Origin: Lichenibacterium minor
GTDB lineage: Bacteria; Pseudomonadota; Alphaproteobacteria; Rhizobiales; Beijerinckiaceae
NCBI RefSeq assembly: GCF_004137685.1
Contig: NZ_QYBB01000002.1
Coordinates: 359,875 to 423,874, forward strand
DNA: 64,000 nt
Reading direction: 5' to 3'
Under the pieces are notes generated by a model. It worked only from the letters and a program-made list of their open reading frames with translations. It had not been told where the DNA came from and did not search any database. Positions 27,575 to 36,318 of the stretch are shown piece by piece (the first letter of the stretch is position 1; every line of letters starts with the position of its first letter). Both the position numbers and the translations under genes were made by a program.

Positions 27575-29686
27575 TCAGGCATCGAGCGGGGAAGCGTCGA
27601 GGAGGACGCAGACGGGGGAACGGCCGCGCGCCGTCGCCGGCAGGGCACGCTCGATGGTCGGGAAGGCGCTCCGCTCACCGCTCACGGCCAGCACCACCAG
27701 CGACACGCGCGGATCGTTGACCAGACGGTCCGTGAACAGGTCGGCGCCGAGGGTGCCGGCGTTCACCACCACGGCGTCGCGTCCACCGGCCTCGTCGAGG
27801 ATGCGGTCGGCCGTTACGCGCGGGTCGAAACGGGGGGCGTCGCGCCCCGCGCTGAGGAAGGACAGGCCGGGGAAGTCGACGAGACGGCGCTCCGGCTCGG
27901 CGGACCGGACGTCCCCGAGCCGCGTCGGCGCGGCGATCACCTGCAGGTGCATGTCGGCCATCATGCTGCCGTCCGGATCCGCATCGACCAGCAGCGCGCG
28001 GCCATGCTCGGCGGCCGCCAGGGCGGCGAGCTGAAGCGACAGTACCGATTTGCGCGAAACGGCGTCCGCCGCTGTCACCACCGTCACGCGGACACGGCCG
28101 GGAGCCGCGAGCGACTCGAGGGAGGTGTTCAGCCGGCCCAGGGCGAGGTCCTGGCGCGTTTCGGCAGCGGCGCCGCTGCCGGTCGGCGGGATGGCGCCGG
28201 CGACAGCGAGGCCGAGCCTTTGACGCAGGCGGCGGACCGTGCGGACCCGACCTGCAGCCCCCTCGGCCAGCAACGCCGCCGCGACGCCCAGGGCCAGGCC
28301 GATGGCAACCGCGCTCGCCAGCAAGGCTGCGGCGGACAAGCCCTTGCGGCGTGCCGGCGGGGTCGCGGGCGAGATCACGCGCGTCGCCGAAGCGCCGACC
28401 TGCTGCTGCTCCTGTAGCTGGCGTGCCCGGGTCAGGGCCGTCTCATAGACGCCGCGCCGGGCGTCGATCTGCCGGTCGAGCTCGCGCAGGCGCACCATGG
28501 CGTCGCTGACCTCGATCGCCGTCGTCTTGTTGTCTCCCATGCTGCGCGACAGCGACGCGACATCGGCGGCCGTGGCCTTGTACTGGTTCTGCAGGCCGGC
28601 CACGATGCGCTTCGCTTCCGTGTCGATCTGCTGGCGGGCCGCCCAGACCTGCGCCTTCGCGGCCACGAGCGAGGGGTGCCGGGCGCCGAACGTGCCCGAG
28701 ATGTCGACGACCACGCGCTCGGCCTGGGCCAGCTGGGCCTTGAGCGCCGAAACGGTAGGGGACTGGAGCACTTCGGGCAGCGTGTCGAGCGGGAGCCCGA
28801 CCTTGCGGGCCGCCTCGATCTCGTTGAGCCGAGTCGACTGTTCGGACGCCCGGGCTCGGGCCGCCCCGAGCTGGTCGCCGAGCTGGCCGAGCTGCTGCTC
28901 GCTGACGAGCTGGGTGCGCGTGCCCACGAGATTGTTCGCCGTCTTGAAGGCCTGCGCCCGATCCTCGGCGTCGCGCAGGGCGGATTGGAGCTCGCCCAGG
29001 CGGCTCGAAAGCGCGTCGCCGGCCTCCCTCGCCACCGTCGCGCGGCTTTGCGCCTCGACCTCGATGTAGGCGTCGGCGATCGCCTGGGCGAGGCGCGGGG
29101 ACAGCTCCCGGCTGTCCGTCGTCACCGACAGCGACAGCACGAAGCTGCGCTCCAAGCGCTGCACGCTGACGCGCTCGCGCAGGCTCCGCAGGGCGGCGAG
29201 TTCGGGGTCGCCGGGGGCGTGGGCCAGGCCGAAGAGGCCGGCGACGCCGTCGAGGGCGCGCGACACGAGTGTCGTGCCGCCGGCGAAGTCCCTGTCCTGC
29301 GCGAGATCGAAGCGCTTGACCACCTTCCGCAGCACGTCGTCGGACGAGAGCACAAGCATCTCGCTGTCGACCTGCAGGAGGCTCGCGTCGCTGGTCTGGG
29401 AGGGCGGGTTGAGGTCGTCCTTGGTGACCTGAACGCCATGGGGGTCGATGAGGATCTGCGCCGTCGCAGTGTACTGGGCCGGCAGCATCAGCAGCGCCGC
29501 GACTGCGAGGCCGACCACGAGGCAGAGGGGGACCAGGACCGTCGCGTAGCGAAGGCCTAGGACGTACCAGACTTCCCGCGGGTCGAGGAACCAGGGCGCG
29601 GCCGGCGCGGGCGCGGGTTCGGCCCGAGCGAGCTCGAGCGCGAGCGGGTCGCGCCTGTGGTGATCGTGGTCCGCTATCAACGCCAT
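27575..29686 (-). CDS. Wzz/GumC-type polysaccharide co-polymerase with degenerate tyrosine-kinase domain
   Basis: A 703-residue inner-membrane protein that should set chain length or couple export of the polysaccharide. TM1 is about residues 47-68, followed by the Wzz domain and a long coiled-coil periplasmic segment (210-430) with the PCP motif region around VISPATPPARRKG before TM2 (451-473). The cytoplasmic part (533-703) aligns with BY-kinases: TVVTAADAVSRKS stands where the Walker A should be, and ALLVDADPDGS resembles Walker A'. The glycine/lysine pattern GxxGxGKT is lost and there is no tyrosine-rich tail, so it is probably kinase-dead. It is a lone gene on the minus strand. Confidence 0.9.
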   Translation of the reverse strand: MALIADHDHHRRDPLALELARAEPAPAPAAPWFLDPREVWYVLGLRYATVLVPLCLVVGLAVAALLMLPAQYTATAQILIDPHGVQVTKDDLNPPSQTSDASLLQVDSEMLVLSSDDVLRKVVKRFDLAQDRDFAGGTTLVSRALDGVAGLFGLAHAPGDPELAALRSLRERVSVQRLERSFVLSLSVTTDSRELSPRLAQAIADAYIEVEAQSRATVAREAGDALSSRLGELQSALRDAEDRAQAFKTANNLVGTRTQLVSEQQLGQLGDQLGAARARASEQSTRLNEIEAARKVGLPLDTLPEVLQSPTVSALKAQLAQAERVVVDISGTFGARHPSLVAAKAQVWAARQQIDTEAKRIVAGLQNQYKATAADVASLSRSMGDNKTTAIEVSDAMVRLRELDRQIDARRGVYETALTRARQLQEQQQVGASATRVISPATPPARRKGLSAAALLASAVAIGLALGVAAALLAEGAAGRVRTVRRLRQRLGLAVAGAIPPTGSGAAAETRQDLALGRLNTSLESLAAPGRVRVTVVTAADAVSRKSVLSLQLAALAAAEHGRALLVDADPDGSMMADMHLQVIAAPTRLGDVRSAEPERRLVDFPGLSFLSAGRDAPRFDPRVTADRILDEAGGRDAVVVNAGTLGADLFTDRLVNDPRVSLVVLAVSGERSAFPTIERALPATARGRSPVCVLLDASPLDA

Positions 29687-30390
29687 CGTCCGCCCCCGGT
29701 CGAACCTGTCCGCTCGCGTCGCGAGGGCTCTCCGGCCGCCCTCGATCGGTCGTGCCGCTCGTGCCGAGCTCGACCGGAGGTGGCGGCCGCCGTCTCAGAC
29801 GGCCGCCGGCCCACCACCCACCGTCCACGCCCGGGTCTTTCGCGACATTAGGGCGTGAATGGCCAACAAGCGCTTAATCGGCGCGCTTCTGGACCCGACG
29901 GTAGACCCCCGTCGACCCGGACCAGATCGCCATCAGGTGAGGCCTCTCGATCGCGCAAAAACCTTCAAAACAGTGAAGAAACATCGGGGTCACGAGATGC
30001 AGCCCGCATTGGCGCGTGGCTTCAGTTCGGGTGTCCCGTCTTCGCCGGCACCTTCACGCGAGCGCGATCTGCCTCGGTCTGGACCGTTTCGGGGCCGTCG
30101 GAATCTGTCGATGCATGCCGTGTGCTTCCGTCCGGGAAGGTCGGTGCTGGTTTCGCGTCGGCGATCGAAGGTCTTGACCGCTGGCGAGCGCGCGCCGCCG
30201 CCCGCACGGCGCAACGCGATGGAGGTGTATCGGTATGTCCGTCGCTCGATGTCGGGTCGGGCCGCAGGAGCGGCGGCGCGCACCCGCGCCGGCCGGCATC
30301 CGGGAGTTGCGACCGCTGGTCTTAAACGGGCATTCACCGCCGTCCATCCATGCTCCGTCCGAGAGGATCATCGACAATCCGGAGATCGAG
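29687..30390. other. Long intergenic region between divergent Wzz-type and gmd genes
   Basis: Seven hundred bases with no convincing gene. Several short open frames exist on both strands but lack ribosome sites and recognisable composition. The segment 29945-29995 is unusually A-rich (runs of A in AAAAACCTTCAAAACAG) and may carry promoter elements for either flank. The size suggests a regulated control region or a lost gene. Confidence 0.45.
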
Positions 30391-31491
30391 ATGGCGCAAT
30401 CAGGTGAGGGACGGTCCGTGAACGGTCAGAAAACGGCGCTGATTACGGGGATCACGGGGCAAGACGGCGCCTACCTGACCGAGTTGCTGCTCGGAAAGGG
30501 ATATGTGGTTCATGGCCTCAAACGCCGTTCGTCGAGCTTCAACACGGGGCGTATCGAGCAGTTCTACCAGGATCCCCACGTGGCCGACCGCAGCCTCGTG
30601 CTGCACTACGGGGACATGACGGACTCGACCAACCTGATCCGCGTGATTCAGCAGGTCCGTCCCGATGAGATCTACAACCTGGCTGCGCAATCCCATGTCC
30701 AGGTCTCGTTCGAAACCCCCGAGTACACGGCCAACGCCGACGCGATCGGAACGCTGCGCATCCTCGATGCCTTGAGGATCCTGGGGCTCGGGCAGACGAC
30801 GCGCTTTTACCAGGCCTCGACATCCGAGCTCTACGGCAAGGTGCGGGAAGTCCCGCAAAGCGAGACGACGCCCTTCTACCCACGCTCACCTTATGCGGCC
30901 GCCAAGCTCTATGCCTATTGGATCACGGTGAACTATCGTGAGGCCTACGGCATGCATGCGTCCAACGGGATCTTGTTCAATCATGAGAGCCCTTTGCGGG
31001 GTGAAACATTCGTGACGCGCAAGATCACGCGTGCCGTCGCGGCGATCCACAACGGGACCCAGGACCGCCTCTTTCTCGGCAACATCGACGCCAAGCGCGA
31101 TTGGGGGCACGCGCGGGACTATGTCCAAGGCATGTGGCTGATGCTCCAGCAGTCCGAGCCCGATGATTACGTGTTGGCGACCGGTGAAACGCATTCGGTG
31201 CGGGAATTCGTCGAAGCCGCTTTCTCCCATGTCGGGGTCGATGTCGAATGGCGGGGTGCCGGCATCGACGAGAAGGGGTTCGATCGAACCAGCGGGCGGG
31301 AGATCGTGGCGATCGATCCCCAATATTTCCGCCCGACCGAGGTCGATCTGTTGTTGGGCGATCCGACCAAGGCGAAACAGAAGATGGGATGGAGCCACGT
31401 CACCAATTTCAGAGATCTCGTGTCCGAAATGATGGCCGCCGAGCTCGCCGACGGCGGCAAAACCGGGCTCCCCACAAACGCCCAGCGCTGA
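30391..31491 (+). CDS. gmd: GDP-mannose 4,6-dehydratase
   Basis: A 366-residue extended SDR that converts GDP-D-mannose to GDP-4-keto-6-deoxy-D-mannose using bound NADP. The cofactor motif is GITGQDG (20-26), GRI and LHYGDMTD follow, the active-site residues are in [10 protein letters not shown] (Thr144, Ser145) and [12 protein letters not shown] (Tyr168, Lys172), and [17 protein letters not shown] is diagnostic. The ATG at 30391 has GGAG upstream; a GTG nine codons later gives a shorter N-terminus like many homologues. It supplies the substrate for Fcl. It has lower GC at third positions than its neighbours and stands alone on the plus strand, so it may have been acquired separately. Confidence 0.96.
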   Translation: MAQSGEGRSVNGQKTALITGITGQDGAYLTELLLGKGYVVHGLKRRSSSFNTGRIEQFYQDPHVADRSLVLHYGDMTDSTNLIRVIQQVRPDEIYNLAAQSHVQVSFETPEYTANADAIGTLRILDALRILGLGQTTRFYQASTSELYGKVREVPQSETTPFYPRSPYAAAKLYAYWITVNYREAYGMHASNGILFNHESPLRGETFVTRKITRAVAAIHNGTQDRLFLGNIDAKRDWGHARDYVQGMWLMLQQSEPDDYVLATGETHSVREFVEAAFSHVGVDVEWRGAGIDEKGFDRTSGREIVAIDPQYFRPTEVDLLLGDPTKAKQKMGWSHVTNFRDLVSEMMAAELADGGKTGLPTNAQR

Positions 31492-32069
31492 CAGCGGTCC
31501 TGCGGATGCGCGCCCATGCCAGCCGTCATGGACGAGGGGACGTCCCTGACGGCTCACGCCGCGAGGGCGGCGGTGCGCCTTCGCTCTGGCCTGCGATCAT
31601 GAGCGTCGACCGCCAGCGTCACGGGGCGTGGAAGCGGACACGACGACCGTATGCTGTATCGGCTCGGCGACGGGCGGACCAAAGACGTCCCATCGCCACA
31701 GTCTTGTCGCTGCATCGCGGCGAGCGATCCCCAGCACCGACATCGCTCGCTCGTGTCGGCACGGGGACGACGTCGTGCGATTTGGGACAATCGATCGCGA
31801 TCCATCAACCGGCGGGTTTTCAGGCCGAAAGCACGGCCGCCGTCCGGCCGATCTTGCTGCCGATTGCCGGGAGAAGCAGCCCCTAGAAGGACCGCTTCGG
31901 TCCTGCGCGGCGGAGCGCTGGCTTGTGCCCGTCGACGCGGGATCCCATACATCGCGCCCGGGACGTCGCGGTGACGTCCGGGCGCGGAGCGGCCCGACGG
32001 GATCCCGGTCCGATCGGGCGAGCCCTGCGGGTCGAAGCCGGTGCACCTGATCCCCGACGCGAGCGCGCG
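31492..32069. other. Intergenic region between gmd and the DUF1989 gene
   Basis: About 580 bases without a supported gene. Both strands contain open frames, one of them long and antisense to the DUF1989 gene, but none has recognisable motifs. I looked for a guanidine or other riboswitch before the DUF1989 gene and saw no convincing structure. Confidence 0.4.
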
Positions 32070-32954
32070 ATGACGCCATCCAGGCCCGACGAACCGTCCG
32101 ACGCCGCAGCCCGCCGTTCGAGGCCGGCCGTCGTCGTCTACCCCGTGGAAACGCTGCCGAGCCCGGACATGGCGCGGCTGCTGGACGCCCGGCGAACCCT
32201 CGCGCTCGTCGACGCCGTCGTGGTGCCCCCGCGCGACGCCGCCTGCTTCGAGGTGCCGAGAGGGCATTTCTGCCGCATCGTCAGCGTCGGGGGCCCGCAG
32301 GTCGGGGATCTCAACCTTTGGAACTCCGCCGACCTGTCGGAAGGGTTCTTCAGCGGCAAGACGCGGGCCCTCCACGGGACGCATGTCGGCGTCGGCGACA
32401 GGCTCTGGAGCGGGCTCCCGTTTCTCCGCCCGCTGGCCACGATCACCCACGACACCCTCGGATGGTACGGCTTCGACGAGGATGGCGGCGGCGTCCACGA
32501 CGTCATCGGCACGCGTTGCGACCCCTACACCAACCGCCTCCTGCACGGCGGCGACTACCACCATTGCTGCCATTCCAACCTCGCCCGCGCCCTCGGCGCC
32601 AGGCTGGGCAGGCCGGCGCGCGACGTGGAACACCACCTCCACGACGTCCTGAACGTGTTCATGTGCACGGGCTTCACCCGCGACACGCACCGTTATTTCA
32701 TGAAGGCCAGCCCGGTGCGGCCGGGCGACTTCCTGGAATTCTTCGCCGAGATCGACCTGCTGGGCGCCTTGTCGGCGTGCCCCGGCGGCGACTGCGGGTC
32801 GAGCCATTCCAGCGACGCGGCGGCCTGCCACCCCTTGAGGGTCGAGATCTTCCGCCCCGATCCTGCGGCCCTCGCGGGGCTGGAAAGGCCGGAGCCGAGC
32901 GCCTACCCTCGGACGCACGGGGAGCGACCGCCGTCCGACGTCGCCAGCCCCTGA
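32070..32954 (+). CDS. DUF1989/urea carboxylase-associated family protein
   Basis: A 294-residue protein of the family found beside urea carboxylase and in other settings. Visible hallmarks are VPRGHFCRIVSVGGPQVGDLNLW, GFFSGKTRALHGT, GGDYHHCCHSNL with the cysteine/histidine cluster, HLHDVLNVFMCTGF, and SPVRPGDFLEFFAEIDLL followed by SACPGGDCGS. The family is thought to bind a metal through these residues; its exact reaction is not settled. Usually two paralogues lie next to urea carboxylase and allophanate hydrolase genes; here one copy is alone and has no such neighbours in the window. The ATG at 32070 removes a low-quality upstream extension; its ribosome site is weak. Confidence 0.85.
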   Translation: MTPSRPDEPSDAAARRSRPAVVVYPVETLPSPDMARLLDARRTLALVDAVVVPPRDAACFEVPRGHFCRIVSVGGPQVGDLNLWNSADLSEGFFSGKTRALHGTHVGVGDRLWSGLPFLRPLATITHDTLGWYGFDEDGGGVHDVIGTRCDPYTNRLLHGGDYHHCCHSNLARALGARLGRPARDVEHHLHDVLNVFMCTGFTRDTHRYFMKASPVRPGDFLEFFAEIDLLGALSACPGGDCGSSHSSDAAACHPLRVEIFRPDPAALAGLERPEPSAYPRTHGERPPSDVASP

Positions 32955-33246
32955 CCGGGACGGGCCCGGCGCCCGCGCTCGCCCGCGGCCGAAACTTTGA
33001 CCGCCGGTGTTGCTGTGGACCCGTCGAAGGACGCTGCCCCGAGGTCGGGCCGCCCACGCCATGGGACGCGGACACCCGGGTGAACAGGCATGCTGCGATG
33101 CAGTCGATCAGCAACGTCGCACCGGATTCGGATCTCGGGGATGATCCCGCTGGGCAATCGTGCGAAGAGTGTCGTGCGAGACCAGCGTGACTGCACCGGC
33201 CTCGGTTTGCCCTGGCCCGGCCCGATCTGATCAGCCGGATCTCGTA

Positions 33247-33990
33247 TCAGACTGTCCGGTGAATGAGGGCTCCAGGGCAGGCATCATCCCAAGCGGCCGA
33301 TTTGCGCTGGACTTCGAGGCCGTGCTCGTCCTTGGGGCCTTGCATGAGATCGAGCGCGATGTGGCGGACGGTGGCCATATGCTGGAGACCGTTCCCGGAT
33401 CCGAGGCGGCACAGGCTCCCATAGAACCCGATGTCGAGGATCTTCTGTGCGATCCTGGTCTGGCGACCCATGGCATCGATGGTAACGACGGCGCCGGCCA
33501 GTTCGAGGCGTTCGAGCCGCAGCGGGATGGCCGGGGTCTCGTTCGACTTGGCGCCTGTCGCTTCCTGGGCGAGCACCGGACGCTGACGCGCTGCCTAGGC
33601 CGACACGAGATGGAGCGACCCGCATCCCCTGGCCGTGTCGGGGCAGTGGCGCGACGTCTTGCCGTCGATGGCGTCGGGCCGGTCGTCGCGCGGCGGGTCG
33701 ACCGACTCGGCAGAGCACAGATTGAACAGCTCCGCGTCGATGACCTGCACCACGTCCTTGAGCGTGTCGTGGGACGGGATGCCGCGCTCGAACGGCAGAT
33801 GAACAGGGCAGAAACTCCGGCCGCGCCTCGCCCCAAAGCTTGACCTCGGCGACGTCGTCCACGCGGCACAGCGCGGCGCAGAGCGCCACGAGCAGGACTT
33901 CCCGCAGCGGATACACCACGCGCCAGCCTTCGCGCGGGTCGCGCCGTCCGGCGGCGTGATCCAACAAACGGCGGTGAGCAGGGGCTCGGA
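33247..33990 (-). pseudogene. Decayed ISAs1-type transposase
   Basis: Three minus-strand frames together rebuild part of an ISAs1-family (DDE) transposase. The N-terminal piece (about 33840-33990) reads DHAAGRRDPREGWRVVYPLREVLLVALCA. The middle, in another frame, includes a recognisable DGKTSRH and SLHLVSA. The C-terminal piece (33247-33576) reads GAVVTIDAMGRQTRIAQKI and ends in TVRHIALDLM. About 150 residues normally found between the AQKI helix and the C-terminal RHIAL motif are missing, so an internal deletion has joined them. It is non-functional. It lies between the DUF1989 gene and the tRNA-Gln. Confidence 0.8.
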
Positions 33991-34182
33991 CGGGACATGG
34001 ACGGCTCAAAGCATCGAAAGCCATCCCTGGAGACCCCACCCTCACTCGGGCCGCACCCCCGCTCCAGACCGTCAACCCGAGGCGATCGCCCTGGCGCCGC
34101 GCCGCTCGGCGCTTGCCCGTGCTGTGGGGACCTTCTATGATTTGAATCAGACCGGCCATGGCTCATCGAGCCTCGATCCCGG

Positions 34183-34257
34183 TGGGGCGTAGCCAAGTGG
34201 TAAGGCAGCGGATTTTGATTCCGCCATTCGGAGGTTCGAACCCTCCCGCCCCAGCCA
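34183..34257 (+). tRNA. trnQ: tRNA-Gln (TTG anticodon)
   Basis: A complete cloverleaf: acceptor stem TGGGGCG pairs with CGCCCCA, the anticodon stem GCGGA/TCCGC encloses loop TTTTGAT with anticodon TTG at 34215-34217, and the T arm is GGAGG-TTCGAAC-CCTCC. The 3' CCA is encoded at 34255-34257. Its last 17 bases plus one form one copy of the 18-bp repeat that marks the integration site of the island downstream, so the tRNA remains intact after integration. Confidence 0.95.
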
Positions 34258-34258
34258 A
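34241..34258 (+). repeat. attL: 18-bp direct repeat in the tRNA-Gln 3' end
   Basis: CCCTCCCGCCCCAGCCAA covers the 3' T-stem strand, acceptor stem, discriminator base and CCA of the tRNA. It is identical to the copy at 43456-43473. Confidence 0.92.
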
Positions 34259-34319
34259 CTCTGTTGACAGTCGAAAAGTGAAGCTAATGCAGGCAGTTAG
34301 TGAGCCTGCCAGCGGCCTT

Positions 34320-34340
34320 GGTACACCATGCGGTACACCA
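34320..34340 (+). repeat. Paired GGTACACCA repeats near attL (putative integrase arm sites)
   Basis: GGTACACCA occurs at 34320-34328 and 34332-34340, and a degenerate third copy (GGTACCCCT) follows at 34344. The same nonamer is paired at the other island end in the same orientation. Position, 62-82 bp inside the core repeat, is typical of arm-type sites bound by the N-terminal domain of tyrosine integrases. Confidence 0.65.
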
Positions 34341-34440
34341 GCTGGTACCCCTGCCAAGCCGCCGACTAGCCGCGGTGGCCCATTGACTCATCCCCATATT
34401 CGCGCTTCCCCCTCGCACTCCGGCGCGCTACGGCTGGGCC

Positions 34441-35043
34441 ATGGACGCGACATACAATCTCAACGGCGGCTTCAAGCCGACCGCAAAGCGGTTTGCGGAT
34501 CTCGCTGGCCCTGACTTTTTCCCGACCCCCGCGTGGGCAACCTACGCGCTCATCGATAACGAAAAGTTCAACGGTGAGGTCTGGGAGAGCGCTTGCGGGA
34601 ACGGCGCGATGTCGAAGGTCCTCGAAAAGACGGGCCAGCTAGTCACTAGCTCTGACCTGTATGACCGCGGGTTTGGAGAGGCTGGGATCGACTTCCTTGC
34701 CCCACGTCGCCGGGCCGCGAACATCGTGACCAATCCGCCTTACAACGCTGCGGAGGGCTTCGTGGCGAGTGGGGTTGCATCGGCAGAGCGCAAGTTTGCT
34801 CTCCTGCTTCGGCTCGCCTTCCTCGAAGGTGCCAACCGGGCGCGTACCATTTTCGGAGAGCGGCCTCCTAGTCGGGTTTGGGTGTTCTCCGAGAGGATCA
34901 CCTTCTACCCGGCAGGAATGACGGCCCAAGGTTCAGGCACCACCGCCTATGCGTGGTTTGTGTGGGACAAGGATGCCCCCGGGGGTACAGAGCTGAAATG
35001 GTTCAAGCCCGGGTATAAGGCCAAGTTCTCGAAGAGCGGCTAG
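34441..35043 (+). CDS. Small class I SAM-dependent methyltransferase, adenine-N6 DNA methyltransferase-like
   Basis: A 200-residue protein. The SAM motif I is ESACGNGAM (about residues 49-57), the acidic second strand is SSDLYDRGFGEAG, and the catalytic motif IV is TNPPYN (about residues 96-101), which defines gamma/N6-adenine amino-methyltransferases. It lacks an obvious target-recognition domain and is much shorter than restriction-modification enzymes, so it resembles phage or island orphan methyltransferases. It is the first gene after attL and ends convergently with a small winged-helix gene, overlapping by four bases. Role could be self-protection, anti-restriction or regulation; unresolved. 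Confidence 0.75.
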   Translation: MDATYNLNGGFKPTAKRFADLAGPDFFPTPAWATYALIDNEKFNGEVWESACGNGAMSKVLEKTGQLVTSSDLYDRGFGEAGIDFLAPRRRAANIVTNPPYNAAEGFVASGVASAERKFALLLRLAFLEGANRARTIFGERPPSRVWVFSERITFYPAGMTAQGSGTTAYAWFVWDKDAPGGTELKWFKPGYKAKFSKSG

Positions 35044-35339
35044 CGACGGATCAGGGCTCGGCCCTTCGCTGTGATGCAAAGGCCCAGAGCCGGGTCGTAT
35101 GTCGCGTAGCCATCAGCCACAATGTTCCCCACGTCGGCACGGTGCGAGACTTGATTTCGGACAATCTGACTGAAACGGGTATCGTTCCTGTCTTCGAGAA
35201 TGACGTTATCATCCGCAGATAATGTCATCACTCCTTGGAGGTAGGCTAGCCTCGCAGGTGTGTCCATGCAGCCATGAAGTGCCAGCCCCTTGAGCGTCGG
35301 CACGAGAATGTCAGCTTCGAGGGTACGGGGCATCTTCAA
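35040..35339 (-). CDS. Small winged-helix-like protein of unknown function
   Basis: A 99-residue protein with no named function. The pattern RFSQIVRNQVSHRADVGNIVADGYATYD ending in LCITAKGRALI fits a winged helix-turn-helix, with a beta-wing before the C-terminal TAKGRALI, like the wHTH modules attached to Mrr, HNH and other restriction-type nucleases. Here the module stands alone without a nuclease domain. Its stop overlaps the methyltransferase stop by four bases. It could be a small repressor of the island or a partner of the methyltransferase. Confidence 0.6.
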   Translation of the reverse strand: MKMPRTLEADILVPTLKGLALHGCMDTPARLAYLQGVMTLSADDNVILEDRNDTRFSQIVRNQVSHRADVGNIVADGYATYDPALGLCITAKGRALIRR

Positions 35340-35459
35340 CTCCGAGGCGGAGATGCAACCTCTCAGAGTGGGCGGGTTAGCTCAAGTTGATTGAGCCTCG
35401 ATGGCATTGAGACAACCTGTCGCATCTATGGTCAGCTTATGCTGCCGTTAGAAAGCTCC

Positions 35460-35495
35460 CCCTGTGCAGATTGCACCGTTGGGAGATGCACAGGG
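35460..35495 (-). terminator. Hairpin after the ParB-like gene
   Basis: CCCTGTGCA (35460-35468) and TGCACAGGG (35487-35495) form a perfect 9-bp stem with an 18-base loop, four bases beyond the stop of the minus-strand ParB-like gene. There is no U-run, but the position fits a transcript end for the two-gene unit. Confidence 0.45.
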
Positions 35496-35499
35496 TTCG

Positions 35500-36318
35500 T
35501 CAGAAATCGGAGTCTTCGTCTTCCTCGGGCTCTTCGACGTACTGCCTCAAGTCGCGCACGAGCTGACCGAGTTGGTTGCCGAAGTGGCTGGCGAACGCCA
35601 TCGCTGCAACGTCGGTGTTCTTCACGAGCTTGTTGTAGAACATGCCGTGGAGCTTGCCCGCGATCTCCTCCGCTCTCCGCTGCTGTTCGGCCTCCCACTC
35701 ATCCTCCGTCCTTTGTGCGACACGTCCTCGCCCCGCAGCCTTGGCCTGCATCCAAGTCGAGTAGCCGTTCGCCTCGGCTCCAAGAGCCACCTTCACCCTC
35801 CTCATCTCTCCTATCGTACCAGTGCTTGCGCCAGAGGCTCGCGCCATTCGAGCCTTGCTGTAGCGTCCGCACCGCACGAGACGCCAAGCATAGTCCGTCT
35901 TCTCCCGCGTCGTCATGGGGTGCTTGGTTTGACTGTTCACCTCACCGGCGAACGTCACCGCCTCCTCTGCTGATCCCTCGAAGTAAGCCACCGCCACGGG
36001 CCCCGCGAACCGCTCCCGCTTGTAGGCCGTCCATCGGTGGTGCCCGTCCACGAGGTAGGTCGTGCTGCCCGCCTGAAAGACCGTGAGCGGTGCCAGTAAG
36101 CCATCTCGCTTGAGCCCTCGCCGAAGCTCCATAATGTGCTGCTCCGTTTCGCCTCGGGGCTGGAACACCACCTCAAGCCTTTCGATGGCGGCGATGGGGA
36201 GCGCGTTCGGCAGCACCGCCGGCCGGGGTTCGCTGGCCTTCACCTCCAACGTCCGCAGCGCCGCTTCCATCTCGTCGGGCTCGGGCTTCTCCGCCCCGGT
36301 GTTCTCGATCCCGCTCAC
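35500..36318 (-). CDS. ParB/Srx-fold N-terminal domain protein
   Basis: A 272-residue protein. LPIAAIERLEVVFQPRGETEQHIMELRRGLKRDG followed by LVDGHHRWTAYKR is a ParB/sulfiredoxin-type N-terminal domain (DGHHR in place of the ParB GERR box). Residues about 160-190 hold a helix-turn-helix-like MARASGASTGTIGEMRRVK. The tail is acidic (VEEPEEDEDSDF). Start is GTG at 36318, overlapping the upstream gene stop by four bases. A plasmid or island partition role is possible, but there is no ParA here. ParB-like domains with this spacing also occur in nucleases and in defence loci. Confidence 0.72.
   Translation of the reverse strand: MSGIENTGAEKPEPDEMEAALRTLEVKASEPRPAVLPNALPIAAIERLEVVFQPRGETEQHIMELRRGLKRDGLLAPLTVFQAGSTTYLVDGHHRWTAYKRERFAGPVAVAYFEGSAEEAVTFAGEVNSQTKHPMTTREKTDYAWRLVRCGRYSKARMARASGASTGTIGEMRRVKVALGAEANGYSTWMQAKAAGRGRVAQRTEDEWEAEQQRRAEEIAGKLHGMFYNKLVKNTDVAAMAFASHFGNQLGQLVRDLRQYVEEPEEDEDSDF

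Noticed and set aside
29855..30325. Overlapping 100-180 codon frames in the Wzz-gmd intergenic region
   Set aside because: No ribosome sites, no recognisable domains, and several competing frames of equal quality.
31492..32069. Riboswitch (guanidine-type) upstream of the DUF1989 gene
   Set aside because: The family is sometimes under such control, but no conserved stem-loop pattern could be recognised here.
31554..33062. 502-codon minus-strand frame opposite the DUF1989 gene
   Set aside because: Antisense to a clear DUF1989 protein and without any motif of its own.
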